Shown here piece after piece: positions 26,129 to 33,543 of a DNA stretch of 64,000 bases. The notes beneath the pieces were generated by a model. The model did not search any database. It was given only the letters and a program-made list of their open reading frames with translations, and was not told where the DNA came from. Within the stretch, counting starts at the first letter, position 1. Every line of letters starts with the position of its first letter. The DNA is taken from the NCBI GenBank assembly GCA_005046945.1, contig SUSS01000007.1, positions 61,996-125,995 of the forward strand, given 5' to 3'. Made by a program: the position numbers and the translations under genes. Source of the stretch: Tissierella creatinini. GTDB taxonomy: Bacteria; Bacillota; Clostridia; Tissierellales; Tissierellaceae.

Positions 26129-26647
26129 CTACCTCACAAATAGAGTTCTAAAATTTTTCTTAAGATGCTTAACAATATATCCTGATGATAGACCAACAAA
26201 ATAGCCTGTAAATAAACTCAAGATCATTAGGAATGGCAAATATGTATAGATTCTCAAATTGCTCATAATTATAGCTGCTACACTAATTTGCGCAAAATTG
26301 TGGGATAAAGCTCCTATGATACTTACCCCTATTAAACTGAATATCTTGGATAGAAATCTAAAGGATAAATACATCATTATACAGCTTAAAACAGCTCCTG
26401 AAATACTATAGATAAAGGAGGATATACTTCCGGTTATTAGCATTAGGACTGTGCTCTTTAGGAGGCTTACCTTTATTCCATCCTTAAATCCAAATACTAC
26501 TATAGTTATTAGTACTACCATATTGGATAGACCAAGCCTTGCGCCTGGCATAGATATTGGTAGTGGCATTGCCATTTCCAATACGCTTAAAGCCAAACCT
26601 ATAGATACTAATAGTGATATAAAAATCATCTTATTAAGTTTTCTCAT
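26129..26647 (-). CDS. Gx transporter family membrane protein (heptaprenyl diphosphate synthase component I-like)
   Basis: The 172-residue integral membrane protein has about five helices. The segment MPLPISMPGARLGLSNMVVL (about 27-46) is characteristic of the Gx_transp family, sometimes annotated as heptaprenyl diphosphate synthase subunit I. It looks like an ECF-type S-component, but no substrate can be assigned. It follows a NusG-domain-II gene by 12 nt, a pairing seen repeatedly in Clostridia. Confidence 0.85.
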   Translation of the reverse strand: MRKLNKMIFISLLVSIGLALSVLEMAMPLPISMPGARLGLSNMVVLITIVVFGFKDGIKVSLLKSTVLMLITGSISSFIYSISGAVLSCIMMYLSFRFLSKIFSLIGVSIIGALSHNFAQISVAAIIMSNLRIYTYLPFLMILSLFTGYFVGLSSGYIVKHLKKNFRTLFVR

Positions 26648-26659
26648 AATAAGTCCTTT

Positions 26660-27049
26660 CTATCGATTAATTATATCCATTTCAGTGTCTTCTTCGATCC
26701 CCTTTATTTCTATAACCATTCGATTAGGAAGGCATACTATGGTTTCACCAATACGGGATATAGGACCTTTTTTCACATCTATTTTATCTGGACAATCGGC
26801 TTCTATAACCCTTATACTATTATCGCCTAGTTCAATTAAATTGTATCCATATTTTGATTGGATAGGGATTCTTGTACCCACAAGTTTTGAATCTAGGATA
26901 ATTCTCTTTACTTCTTCTCCTGCTACTTGGACACTTATATATATTCCATTTTTTGAAAAGGCTTGTCGTCTTATATAACCCATTGCAGTAAAGCTGAGTA
27001 TTACGACTAAAACTACCAGTAATTTGTCGCCTTTTGTCAAGGTTATCAT
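26660..27049 (-). CDS. NusG domain II-containing membrane-anchored protein
   Basis: The 129-residue protein has an N-terminal membrane helix (about 9-25, LLVVLVVILSFTAMGYI) and an extracellular beta-rich domain (about 36-125) ending CPNRMVIEIKG, as in the NusG_II family. Two Cys residues (in EADCPDK and IVCLPNR) could form a disulfide. Function is unknown. It is first in the run that leads through Gx, maf, radC, mreBCD, PBP2 and min genes. Confidence 0.8.
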   Translation of the reverse strand: MITLTKGDKLLVVLVVILSFTAMGYIRRQAFSKNGIYISVQVAGEEVKRIILDSKLVGTRIPIQSKYGYNLIELGDNSIRVIEADCPDKIDVKKGPISRIGETIVCLPNRMVIEIKGIEEDTEMDIINR

Positions 27050-27079
27050 CCTTTTTATTTAATAAATATCACATCTATT

Positions 27080-27108
27080 AGTTTATCATTTATATATTCC
27101 ATTTACAA
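27080..27108 (-). promoter_or_regulatory. Candidate promoter of the NusGII-mre-min operon
   Basis: On the minus strand TTGTAA (27103-27108) and TAAACT (27080-27085) have a 17-base spacer, with the -10 31 bases upstream of the gene start. Both boxes match the consensus at 4 of 6 bases. Confidence 0.5.
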
Positions 27109-27235
27109 GTTAGAATTAAGATACTATATATTCCAAATGATATGCAGTTTCGCAATCAAATCTATTAGCTAGTTATACTCACATAGATTTAGTGCTCATT
27201 GTATTTTACCTACCCTCAATTTGCAGAAATATGCT

Positions 27236-27262
27236 GCAAATCGGCTTAGGTCATAAAAAAAA
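27236..27262 (-). repeat. Post-terminator motif, copy 4
   Basis: After the rnfB terminator T-run the minus strand reads ATGACCTAAGCC and GATTTGCA, closely matching copies 1 and 2, and is followed by a second small hairpin TTTGCAG/CTGCAAA. Confidence 0.6.
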
Positions 27263-27281
27263 GAGACCTTTCGGTATCTTT
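27254..27281 (-). terminator. Terminator of the rnf operon
   Basis: A hairpin AAGATACC/GGTCTCTT (one A-C mismatch, 4-base GAAA loop) is followed by a T-run on the minus strand, directly after the rnfB stop. Confidence 0.82.
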
Positions 27282-27283
27282 TC

Positions 27284-28105
27284 TTAGCTTGCTATTGTCT
27301 TTTCATCTCCGGATTTTACAGGATTTACTATACATTTTGTAGGGCATTTTTCTACACATACCTTACAATTTGTACACTTTTCATAGATGATCTTAGCAAG
27401 ATTGTTTTCAAATGTAAATGCATCTGACGGACAGTTCTTAACGCAAATCTTACATCCAATACATCCTATTTCACAATTCCCTCTAACTACCTTACCAGGG
27501 TCTTCGCTCTTACACTTAACTATTGCTTCATTGTCATATGGTACCATTTCTATGATTTTCTTTGGACATACTCCTACACACTTCTTACATGCAGTACACT
27601 TTTCCCTATCTATTACTGCAATTCCGTCAATCATTCTAATGGCATCGAATTGGCATACATCAAAACAAGTTCCACAGCCTAAACATCCATAGGAACAGCT
27701 CTTTTGTCCGTCCGATAGTCTACTAGATATTCTACAGTCTTGAATTCCCTCATACCTATATTTGTCCTTTGCCTTGTCACAATCCCCTTGACAAAGTACA
27801 ACTGCAATTTCTTTACTAACTAGTGAAGAATTAAGACCAAGAATTTCAGCCACATGATCCGCTACCTTCTGTCCTCCAACTCCACAGGCATTAACAGGTG
27901 CTCTTCCTTCTGCAAGGGCTGTAGCAAGTCCTCCACATCCAGGATAGCCACAAGCACCACAGTTTGCTCCTGGTAATGCATGGTTTAGTTCTTCAACTTT
28001 TGGGTCTACCGGAACGTAAAAGAATTTGGATGCTACTGATAATATAACACCAAATCCAATTCCCAATCCTCCCAGTGTAGCTATAGGAAACATCAAATCA
28101 GTCAT
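27284..28105 (-). CDS. rnfB: Rnf complex ferredoxin subunit RnfB
   Basis: RnfB brings electrons from reduced ferredoxin into the membrane Rnf complex (ferredoxin:NAD oxidoreductase pumping Na+ or H+). The 273-residue protein has an N-terminal membrane helix (about 7-28), the RnfB [4Fe-4S] motif GANCGACGYPGC near 45-56, and four further CxxCxxCxxxC-type clusters, for example CLGCGTCFDVC, CTACKKCVGVC, CIGCKICVKNC and CTNCKVCVEKC. It is the last gene of rnfCDGEAB. Confidence 0.96.
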   Translation of the reverse strand: MTDLMFPIATLGGLGIGFGVILSVASKFFYVPVDPKVEELNHALPGANCGACGYPGCGGLATALAEGRAPVNACGVGGQKVADHVAEILGLNSSLVSKEIAVVLCQGDCDKAKDKYRYEGIQDCRISSRLSDGQKSCSYGCLGCGTCFDVCQFDAIRMIDGIAVIDREKCTACKKCVGVCPKKIIEMVPYDNEAIVKCKSEDPGKVVRGNCEIGCIGCKICVKNCPSDAFTFENNLAKIIYEKCTNCKVCVEKCPTKCIVNPVKSGDEKTIAS

Positions 28106-28116
28106 TTTATTACCTC

Positions 28117-28692
28117 CTAAACAAGTCCAGCAAAGCCAGCGAAGGCTATGGACATTAAACCGGTTGCAATAAGAGTAATAGGGAATCCTTTAAGTGCTTC
28201 AGGGATATCAGCCAATTCTAATTTCTCTCTTAAACCCGCCATAAGTACTAAGGCTAAAAAGAAACCCAATGATGCTCCTACAGAGCTAGCAATAGTTTCG
28301 ATTAAGTTATAGCCTTCCTGAATATTTAGTATTGCTACTCCTAGAACGATACAGTTAGTAGTAATAAGTGGAAGATAAACTCCTAAAGCATTATAAAGAG
28401 TTGGACTCATCTTCTTGATTGCCATTTCTACAAATTGAACCAGGGAAGCAATTACCAAAATAAAGACAATTGTCTGTAAGTATTGTATTTCAAATATGTC
28501 CAAAATATATTTTTGTATAATGAAAGTTACTACCGATGCTAGGGTTGTAACGAAGGTTACTGCAACACCCATACCAGTGGCAGTATCCATCTTGCTAGAA
28601 ACCCCTAAGAATGGACATATACCTAAAAATCTGGCAAATACATAGTTGTTTATAAATATGGTAGATACCAGTATTATAAAAATATTACCCAT
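28117..28692 (-). CDS. rnfA: Rnf complex membrane subunit RnfA
   Basis: The 191-residue six-helix protein is related to RnfE and NqrE and is part of the ion channel/electron path. The early motif FARFLGICPFLGVSSK contains the conserved Cys that contributes to the membrane [2Fe-2S] centre shared with RnfE. Order and spacing (11-20 nt) within the operon support the call. Confidence 0.95.
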   Translation of the reverse strand: MGNIFIILVSTIFINNYVFARFLGICPFLGVSSKMDTATGMGVAVTFVTTLASVVTFIIQKYILDIFEIQYLQTIVFILVIASLVQFVEMAIKKMSPTLYNALGVYLPLITTNCIVLGVAILNIQEGYNLIETIASSVGASLGFFLALVLMAGLREKLELADIPEALKGFPITLIATGLMSIAFAGFAGLV

Positions 28693-28712
28693 TTAGCTCT
28701 CCTCCTCTTTAA

Positions 28713-29318
28713 TTAATTAGTAGCAGCTTGTGTCTTCTTCAATATAGTTCTAAATATTCCAATTAAAATCCCAAGAAGAATAAATGCTCCCGGTGCAGCT
28801 ACAAATATACCCGCCGGTTGAAAGCTTTCTGGAAATAATGAGATCCCAAAGACTGAACCCGAACCTAATATTTCCCTCACAATTCCTAAAATAGTTATTG
28901 CAAAAGTATATCCAAGTCCCATTCCAATTCCATCGATAGCAGAAGCAACAACTCCATTAGTATAGGCAAATGCTTCAGCACGAGCTAATATCAAACAGTT
29001 TACTACTATAAGCGGAATAAAAATTCCCAGAGCTGAATAAATATCAGGTGCATATGCATTAAGAAACATATCCACAATTGTAACGAATGTAGCTATAATA
29101 ATTACGAAAACCGGGATTCTAATTTCATCAGGAATCACTTTTCTTAATAAGGATATAAAAATATTGGAGCATGTAAGAACAGCTATTACTGATATACCCA
29201 TGGCAATACTATTAATTGCAGTGGTAGAAACCGCAAGAACTGAACACATACCTATTAGCTGAACAAATATAGCATTTTCATTGATTAAACCATTTTTTAA
29301 TATATTTGATGTTTTCAT
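28713..29318 (-). CDS. rnfE: Rnf complex membrane subunit RnfE
   Basis: The 201-residue six-helix paralogue of RnfA contains NAIFVQLIGMCSVLAVSTTA near the N-terminus, with the conserved Cys, and EAFAYTNGVVASAIDGIGMG. It lies between rnfG and rnfA with 15-20 nt gaps. Confidence 0.95.
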   Translation of the reverse strand: MKTSNILKNGLINENAIFVQLIGMCSVLAVSTTAINSIAMGISVIAVLTCSNIFISLLRKVIPDEIRIPVFVIIIATFVTIVDMFLNAYAPDIYSALGIFIPLIVVNCLILARAEAFAYTNGVVASAIDGIGMGLGYTFAITILGIVREILGSGSVFGISLFPESFQPAGIFVAAPGAFILLGILIGIFRTILKKTQAATN

Positions 29319-29333
29319 ATTTATACCTCATTT

Positions 29334-30401
29334 CTATTCCGATAAGTAGTTCAGATAAGCATCTATGGCTCCATTAACTCCATAAAGAACACCTTCTGAA
29401 GAAACAGTAGCTCCGGATAATAATAGAACCTCATTATCCTCTACTGGTGATGGTGAAAGGACCAGTCCATTAGCCACCTTCTTTCCAACAAATGACTCTT
29501 GGAATGCAGGATCATTCACTATCTTAGTTCCTAATCCTGGTGTCTCAACATTTTCTATAACCCTAATTTCAGTTATTGTTCCATCTAGACTTATACCCGT
29601 TACAGTTTTTATTTCTCCACCGTAACCACCAGATACAGTCCAACATGAATATCCTTTTGTTTCTTCACCCTGCTTTGCTTCGTAAATCTCTTGAACAAAT
29701 CTATTGTTAGCTTTTATCTCTTCAAGTTTTGCAGCATCTATAGCTACAAATTCATCTGCTTCTTTAAATACCAAACCATTTGGACCAAAGCCCCTATCGT
29801 CTTCTTCCTCTTCTACAACAGGCGTATCTGTGAAATAGTTTAAATATGCTTTTCTAGCACCATTGACCCCAACTAATACACCGTTAGAAGATATAGTTGC
29901 TCCTGAAATCAATTGGACTTCATTATCTCCTGAAGGTGAAGGCGAAAGCACAAGTTCATCGGTTAAACTCTTACCAACAAATGATGATGCATATGATGGC
30001 TCATCAACTATTTTTGTTCCTAATCCTGGTGTTTCAGAATTCTGTAATACCTTAATGCCTTGAACAGTGCCATCTAAATTAAAGGCAGCAACAGTAATTA
30101 TATCTCCACCGTAACCAGATGACTTAGCCTTAAAGGCATATCCTATGATTTCTCCGTCTTTTCTTGCCTCGAAAACCTCTTGTACAAATGTATTTTCAGA
30201 CTTTATTTCTGCAAGCTTTTCTTCATCAATAGGTAGTACTTCATCAGCATCAGTAAATAGGTCTTTGTATGCTTTGATACCTTCTTCATATGCTCTTTCA
30301 GCAATAATTGGTGCAGTCATATTATTTGAAAAGGCTAATACTCCTCCTGAAACAGCACCGAAAACTAACAATACCACAACGAATTTAACGGTTTGATTCA
30401 T
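29334..30401 (-). CDS. rnfG: Rnf electron transport subunit RnfG with tandem FMN-binding domains
   Basis: RnfG carries covalently bound FMN on the outer face of the membrane. A single N-terminal helix (about 6-24) anchors it. Unlike the usual protein of about 180-210 residues it has 355 residues and two complete FMN-binding domains (about 95-190 and 257-352). Each has GYGG near its start, ETPGLGTKIV in the middle and an SGAT flavinylation motif (Thr169 and Thr332). They are joined by an acidic linker (EEEEDDRG, 197-204). The repeats are similar but not identical, so this is an old duplication. The gene overlaps rnfD by 17 nt. Confidence 0.93.
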   Translation of the reverse strand: MNQTVKFVVVLLVFGAVSGGVLAFSNNMTAPIIAERAYEEGIKAYKDLFTDADEVLPIDEEKLAEIKSENTFVQEVFEARKDGEIIGYAFKAKSSGYGGDIITVAAFNLDGTVQGIKVLQNSETPGLGTKIVDEPSYASSFVGKSLTDELVLSPSPSGDNEVQLISGATISSNGVLVGVNGARKAYLNYFTDTPVVEEEEDDRGFGPNGLVFKEADEFVAIDAAKLEEIKANNRFVQEIYEAKQGEETKGYSCWTVSGGYGGEIKTVTGISLDGTITEIRVIENVETPGLGTKIVNDPAFQESFVGKKVANGLVLSPSPVEDNEVLLLSGATVSSEGVLYGVNGAIDAYLNYLSE

Positions 30402-31356
30402 TTTTCTTTACCTCCCCAAAGACTCTTGGTTTTGTCCATTTTTCGATAACAGGAGTAGCTACGTTCATTATAAGTATAGAGTATGATACACCTTCTGGCA
30501 TTCCACCCTTTACTCTAATAAGAGCTGTTAACAGACCGCAACCAACAGCGAATATTATTCTACCCATTGGGGTAACTGGTGTTGATGAATAATCTGTTGC
30601 CATGAAAAAAGCTCCTAGAATTAGTCCTCCACCTAGTATATGATAAAGCAAATTTCCTCCATCTACACCTAGTAGAGATAGCATAATTGCTGTAGTTACA
30701 ATATATATTACTGGGATTTTCCAATCGATTACCTTCTTAATTATTAGATATGCCGCTCCTATTAAGAGTAATATGGCTGAGGTCTCACCTATTGAACCCC
30801 CGATATCTCCTATGAGCATTTGTTGAATTGTAGGTAATGTACCCTCTGCACCCTTAAGAATTGCTAGTGGAGTTGCACCACTTACTCCATCAGGATGTAT
30901 GTAAACCGACATTATTCCGGGCCAAGACATTAATAAGGCTGCTCTTGCTGCTAAAGCAGGGTTCATAAAATTAGAACCTATTCCACCAAATAATTCCTTT
31001 ACAATTATAATAGCAAATCCAGCTCCAAATACTGCCACCCACCAAGGGGTTTGTCCGGGAAGGTTAAATGCCAATAAAATTCCTGTTACAACTGCACTTA
31101 AATCTCCAATTCTAACTTCTTTCTTCAGTAGCCTTTGTATTCCGAATTCGAATAAAACTGCAGATACAACGGTAACCAGTATGAGCTTTACTGCATTGAT
31201 TCCATAGAAATAAATACTTCCTATCATAGCAGGTATTAAGGCTATAATAACGTCAAGCATTATACTTTTAACAGTTCTGCTGGATCTTACATGTGGAAAT
31301 TGGGATACAGTAAGCATATCATCTAATTGCAATGAAGCCGACTTATTATCTTCCAT
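30385..31356 (-). CDS. rnfD: Rnf electron transport subunit RnfD
   Basis: RnfD is the polytopic subunit that holds a covalent FMN. The 323-residue protein has about nine membrane helices, and the flavinylation motif GVSGATPLAIL puts the acceptor at Thr162. FNLPGQTPWWVAVFGAGFAI and the GGIGSNFMNPALAARA segment are typical of RnfD/NqrB. It lies 16 nt after rnfC. Confidence 0.95.
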   Translation of the reverse strand: MEDNKSASLQLDDMLTVSQFPHVRSSRTVKSIMLDVIIALIPAMIGSIYFYGINAVKLILVTVVSAVLFEFGIQRLLKKEVRIGDLSAVVTGILLAFNLPGQTPWWVAVFGAGFAIIIVKELFGGIGSNFMNPALAARAALLMSWPGIMSVYIHPDGVSGATPLAILKGAEGTLPTIQQMLIGDIGGSIGETSAILLLIGAAYLIIKKVIDWKIPVIYIVTTAIMLSLLGVDGGNLLYHILGGGLILGAFFMATDYSSTPVTPMGRIIFAVGCGLLTALIRVKGGMPEGVSYSILIMNVATPVIEKWTKPRVFGEVKKNESNR

Positions 31357-31372
31357 TTTTCTTCCTCCTCGC

Positions 31373-32698
31373 TTATGATTTTTTTCTTCTAGCTTTTATT
31401 TCACTTTTTGCATGTTCAATCGATTCAGCTAAAGGTCTCTTTGATGGACATACATAAGAACAGCTGCCGCATGATATACATGATTCAGCATCATATTTTT
31501 TAGCCATTTCCATATTGTCTTTTAATGAATAGGCACTGATATATAATGGTTGAAGATATGCCGGGCATACTTCAAGGCACTTTCCACATTTAATACACGG
31601 AAGTACTTTGTCTACCTTTGTCTCCTCTTCAGTCATAACTAGGATTCCAGTTGTCCCCTTGGTAACAGGTGTATCTAATGTAAATAATGCAGTTCCCGTC
31701 ATAGGACCTCCTGCTATTATCTTTCCGGGTTTTCCATTAAAACCTCCACATTGTTCTATACATTCACCAATGGTTGTCCCAATTTTTACTAATAAATTCT
31801 TAGGATTCTTAACCCCAGAGCCTGTAATGGTAACGACTCTTTCGATCAATGGTTTTCCTTCAAGTACGGCTTCTGCTGCAGCTTTTGCTGTTCCTACGTT
31901 AGAAACTAATGAATTTGCATCCTTAGTCCTTCCACCCTTTGGTACCTTTCTTCCCAAGACAGAATCTACAATTCTATATGAATCTCCTTGCGGAAACTTT
32001 GTAATCATTGTAGCAACGTTTATTCCCTTTTCACCTACAGCAGATTTTATAGACCCTACTGCATCCATTTTATTATTTTCAATTGCTATGTATCCATCAT
32101 TTACATTTAAGTACTTCATTATTATTTGCAAACCTGTAACTACCTTCTCTGGGTTTTCAAGCATTATTCTGTGGTCACATGTTAGATACGGCTCACATTC
32201 TGCTCCATTAAGTATTACAGCATCAACACTACTATCATCGGAGGTTATAAGTTTAGAATGTAATGGAAATGCTGCACCACCCATCCCGACGATTCCGGCT
32301 TCTTTGATTTTAATTATTATTTCATCTTTGGAAAGCTTTGATAAATCAGTTTTAACCCCGTAAGATTCATGATATTCGCTTAGACCATCTGATTCGATTT
32401 CTATACAATCTACCTTTAATCCATTTGGATTATATCTCTTTGCTATGCTTTTTACTGTTCCTGAGATACTAGCATGAACTGGTGCAGATACACTTGCCTT
32501 AGAATCTCCTATCTTTTGACCTATCTTTACTGTATCTCCTACTTTTACTAAAGCTTCGCAAGGGGATCCAACGTGTTGATGCAATGGGATATAGACAACT
32601 TTTGGCTCTTTGGCTTTTTCAACGGCCTTGCCACTCGTATAGCTTTTATTGTCAGGTACATGATACCCACCTTTAAAAGTGACATTGTCAAGTCTCAT
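31373..32698 (-). CDS. rnfC: Rnf electron transport subunit RnfC
   Basis: RnfC is the cytoplasmic NADH-side subunit. The 441-residue protein has the RnfC N-terminal lipoyl-like region (HQHVGSPCEALVKVGDTVK), the FMN/NAD-binding domain with GMGGAAFPLHSKL, an SLBB segment and two [4Fe-4S] motifs near the C-terminus, CIKCGKCLEVCP and CISCGSCSYVCP. It starts the operon rnfC-D-G-E-A-B, the order seen in Clostridia. Confidence 0.96.
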   Translation of the reverse strand: MRLDNVTFKGGYHVPDNKSYTSGKAVEKAKEPKVVYIPLHQHVGSPCEALVKVGDTVKIGQKIGDSKASVSAPVHASISGTVKSIAKRYNPNGLKVDCIEIESDGLSEYHESYGVKTDLSKLSKDEIIIKIKEAGIVGMGGAAFPLHSKLITSDDSSVDAVILNGAECEPYLTCDHRIMLENPEKVVTGLQIIMKYLNVNDGYIAIENNKMDAVGSIKSAVGEKGINVATMITKFPQGDSYRIVDSVLGRKVPKGGRTKDANSLVSNVGTAKAAAEAVLEGKPLIERVVTITGSGVKNPKNLLVKIGTTIGECIEQCGGFNGKPGKIIAGGPMTGTALFTLDTPVTKGTTGILVMTEEETKVDKVLPCIKCGKCLEVCPAYLQPLYISAYSLKDNMEMAKKYDAESCISCGSCSYVCPSKRPLAESIEHAKSEIKARRKKS

Positions 32699-32785
32699 AC
32701 GATTCCACCTCTTTATTTATATTTATTTAAAAGATTAAGATTAGATTAACTAAGCTAAACTTTTTAATACATCGTTTAAGTATAG

Positions 32786-32857
32786 GCAACAATTGCATAA
32801 CAATTGCTTCACACCACTGAAACGAGGTGTGTGATTAGGATACACAATCTTGTGTTA
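32786..32857 (-). repeat. Dispersed two-hairpin repeat, copy B (5'-truncated long form)
   Basis: Read on the minus strand it has GTGTATCCTAATCAC as in copy A, then CACCTCGTTTCAGTGGTGTG and the terminal hairpin GCAATTG/CAATTGT. The left AACGAGG arm is missing. It lies upstream of rnfC. Confidence 0.65.
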
Positions 32858-32881
32858 ATTCCTTAAAGATTTCCTTATTGA

Positions 32882-33193
32882 TTAATTTTCATTGATTAAT
32901 TTTCTAGCTAATTGTTTTGCATACTCTTTAACATCTTCTTTAAGTTGATTGATTTCAAGCCTATACCTATAAATATCCTTATCATAGTCTCGCTTTCTAT
33001 TATTCCACTTTGAAATAAATTCGTCAACCTTTAAAAGGTTTTCTTCTGCAAGAATTTTTATCCTATCAATGTAAGAATAAACAATTTCATCTAGTTCATC
33101 CTCCCTAAGTTTATGGCTTGAACAAGCACTTTTCCTCTCTCTTTGCCAATTTCCCAATAAACAGTATAAAATAGGCCTTATGTCCTGCTTCCA
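32882..33193 (-). pseudogene. Large serine recombinase, C-terminal remnant
   Basis: About 91 residues remain, including CSSHKLREDELDEIVYSYIDR followed by a charged coiled coil. This is the pattern after the zinc-ribbon domain of large serine recombinases (Cys-Ser-Ser-His then an R-E-D helix). No N-terminal resolvase domain with the catalytic Ser is present, and the frame closes at a stop at 33194-33196. It stands next to a tRNA-Leu gene and a partial tRNA-Leu copy, so it is probably the scar of a lost mobile element. Confidence 0.6.
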
Positions 33194-33294
33194 TTAAGTA
33201 TTTATCCGCATTCTCTAAACAAGAAAAAACTACTACTCACTAACGAATTAATGAATACTAGCTTTTCTTATATTTTAGGTTATTTAATTTTCGT

Positions 33295-33380
33295 TGGTGC
33301 AGGGAAAGAGACTCGAACTCTCATGGTCTATGACCGCTACCCCCTCAAGATAGTGCGTCTACCAATTCCGCCATCCCTGC
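33295..33380 (-). tRNA. tRNA-Leu (GAG)
   Basis: The cloverleaf can be folded on the minus strand: acceptor GCAGGGA/TCCCTGC, a long variable arm, T-loop GTTCGAGTC and encoded CCA. The anticodon loop TTGAGGG gives GAG. Confidence 0.93.
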
Positions 33381-33386
33381 AAATAC

Positions 33387-33452
33387 TACGTTTGACATTT
33401 CATTCAGTATATAAATAATATCTGTCACTGAACAAATGTAAGTGCAAACGTA
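33387..33452. repeat. Imperfect inverted repeat beside tRNA-Leu
   Basis: Arms TACGTTTG-ACATTT-..TTCAGT and ACTGAA.AAATGT..CAAACGTA pair with small bulges around an A/T-rich centre (33109-33126 region shifted: 33409-33426). It separates the intact tRNA-Leu from the partial copy and may be an element end or a strong hairpin. Confidence 0.55.
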
Positions 33453-33480
33453 CGTGTCAACCAATTCCACCACCTGCACA
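33445..33480 (-). pseudogene. tRNA-Leu 5'-half relic
   Basis: The minus strand reads GTGCAGGTGGTGG then AATTGGTTGACACG, matching the acceptor and D-arm of tRNA-Leu. No anticodon stem, variable arm or T-arm can be found after it, so it is a fragment and not a functional gene. Confidence 0.55.
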
Positions 33481-33543
33481 AAGGCATTTTAAGAAATAGA
33501 ACACCTTCTATTATTATAATGACTTTTCGTCAAAATTACAACT

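Noticed and set aside
26451-26978. A 175-codon plus-strand frame across the Gx and NusGII genes
   Set aside because: It is antisense to two supported genes and matches no family.
31608-32363. A 251-codon open frame opposite rnfC
   Set aside because: It lies antisense to a clear, full-length rnfC, has no ribosome site, and its composition (rich in Pro, Ser, Thr, Phe) is that of a shadow frame.
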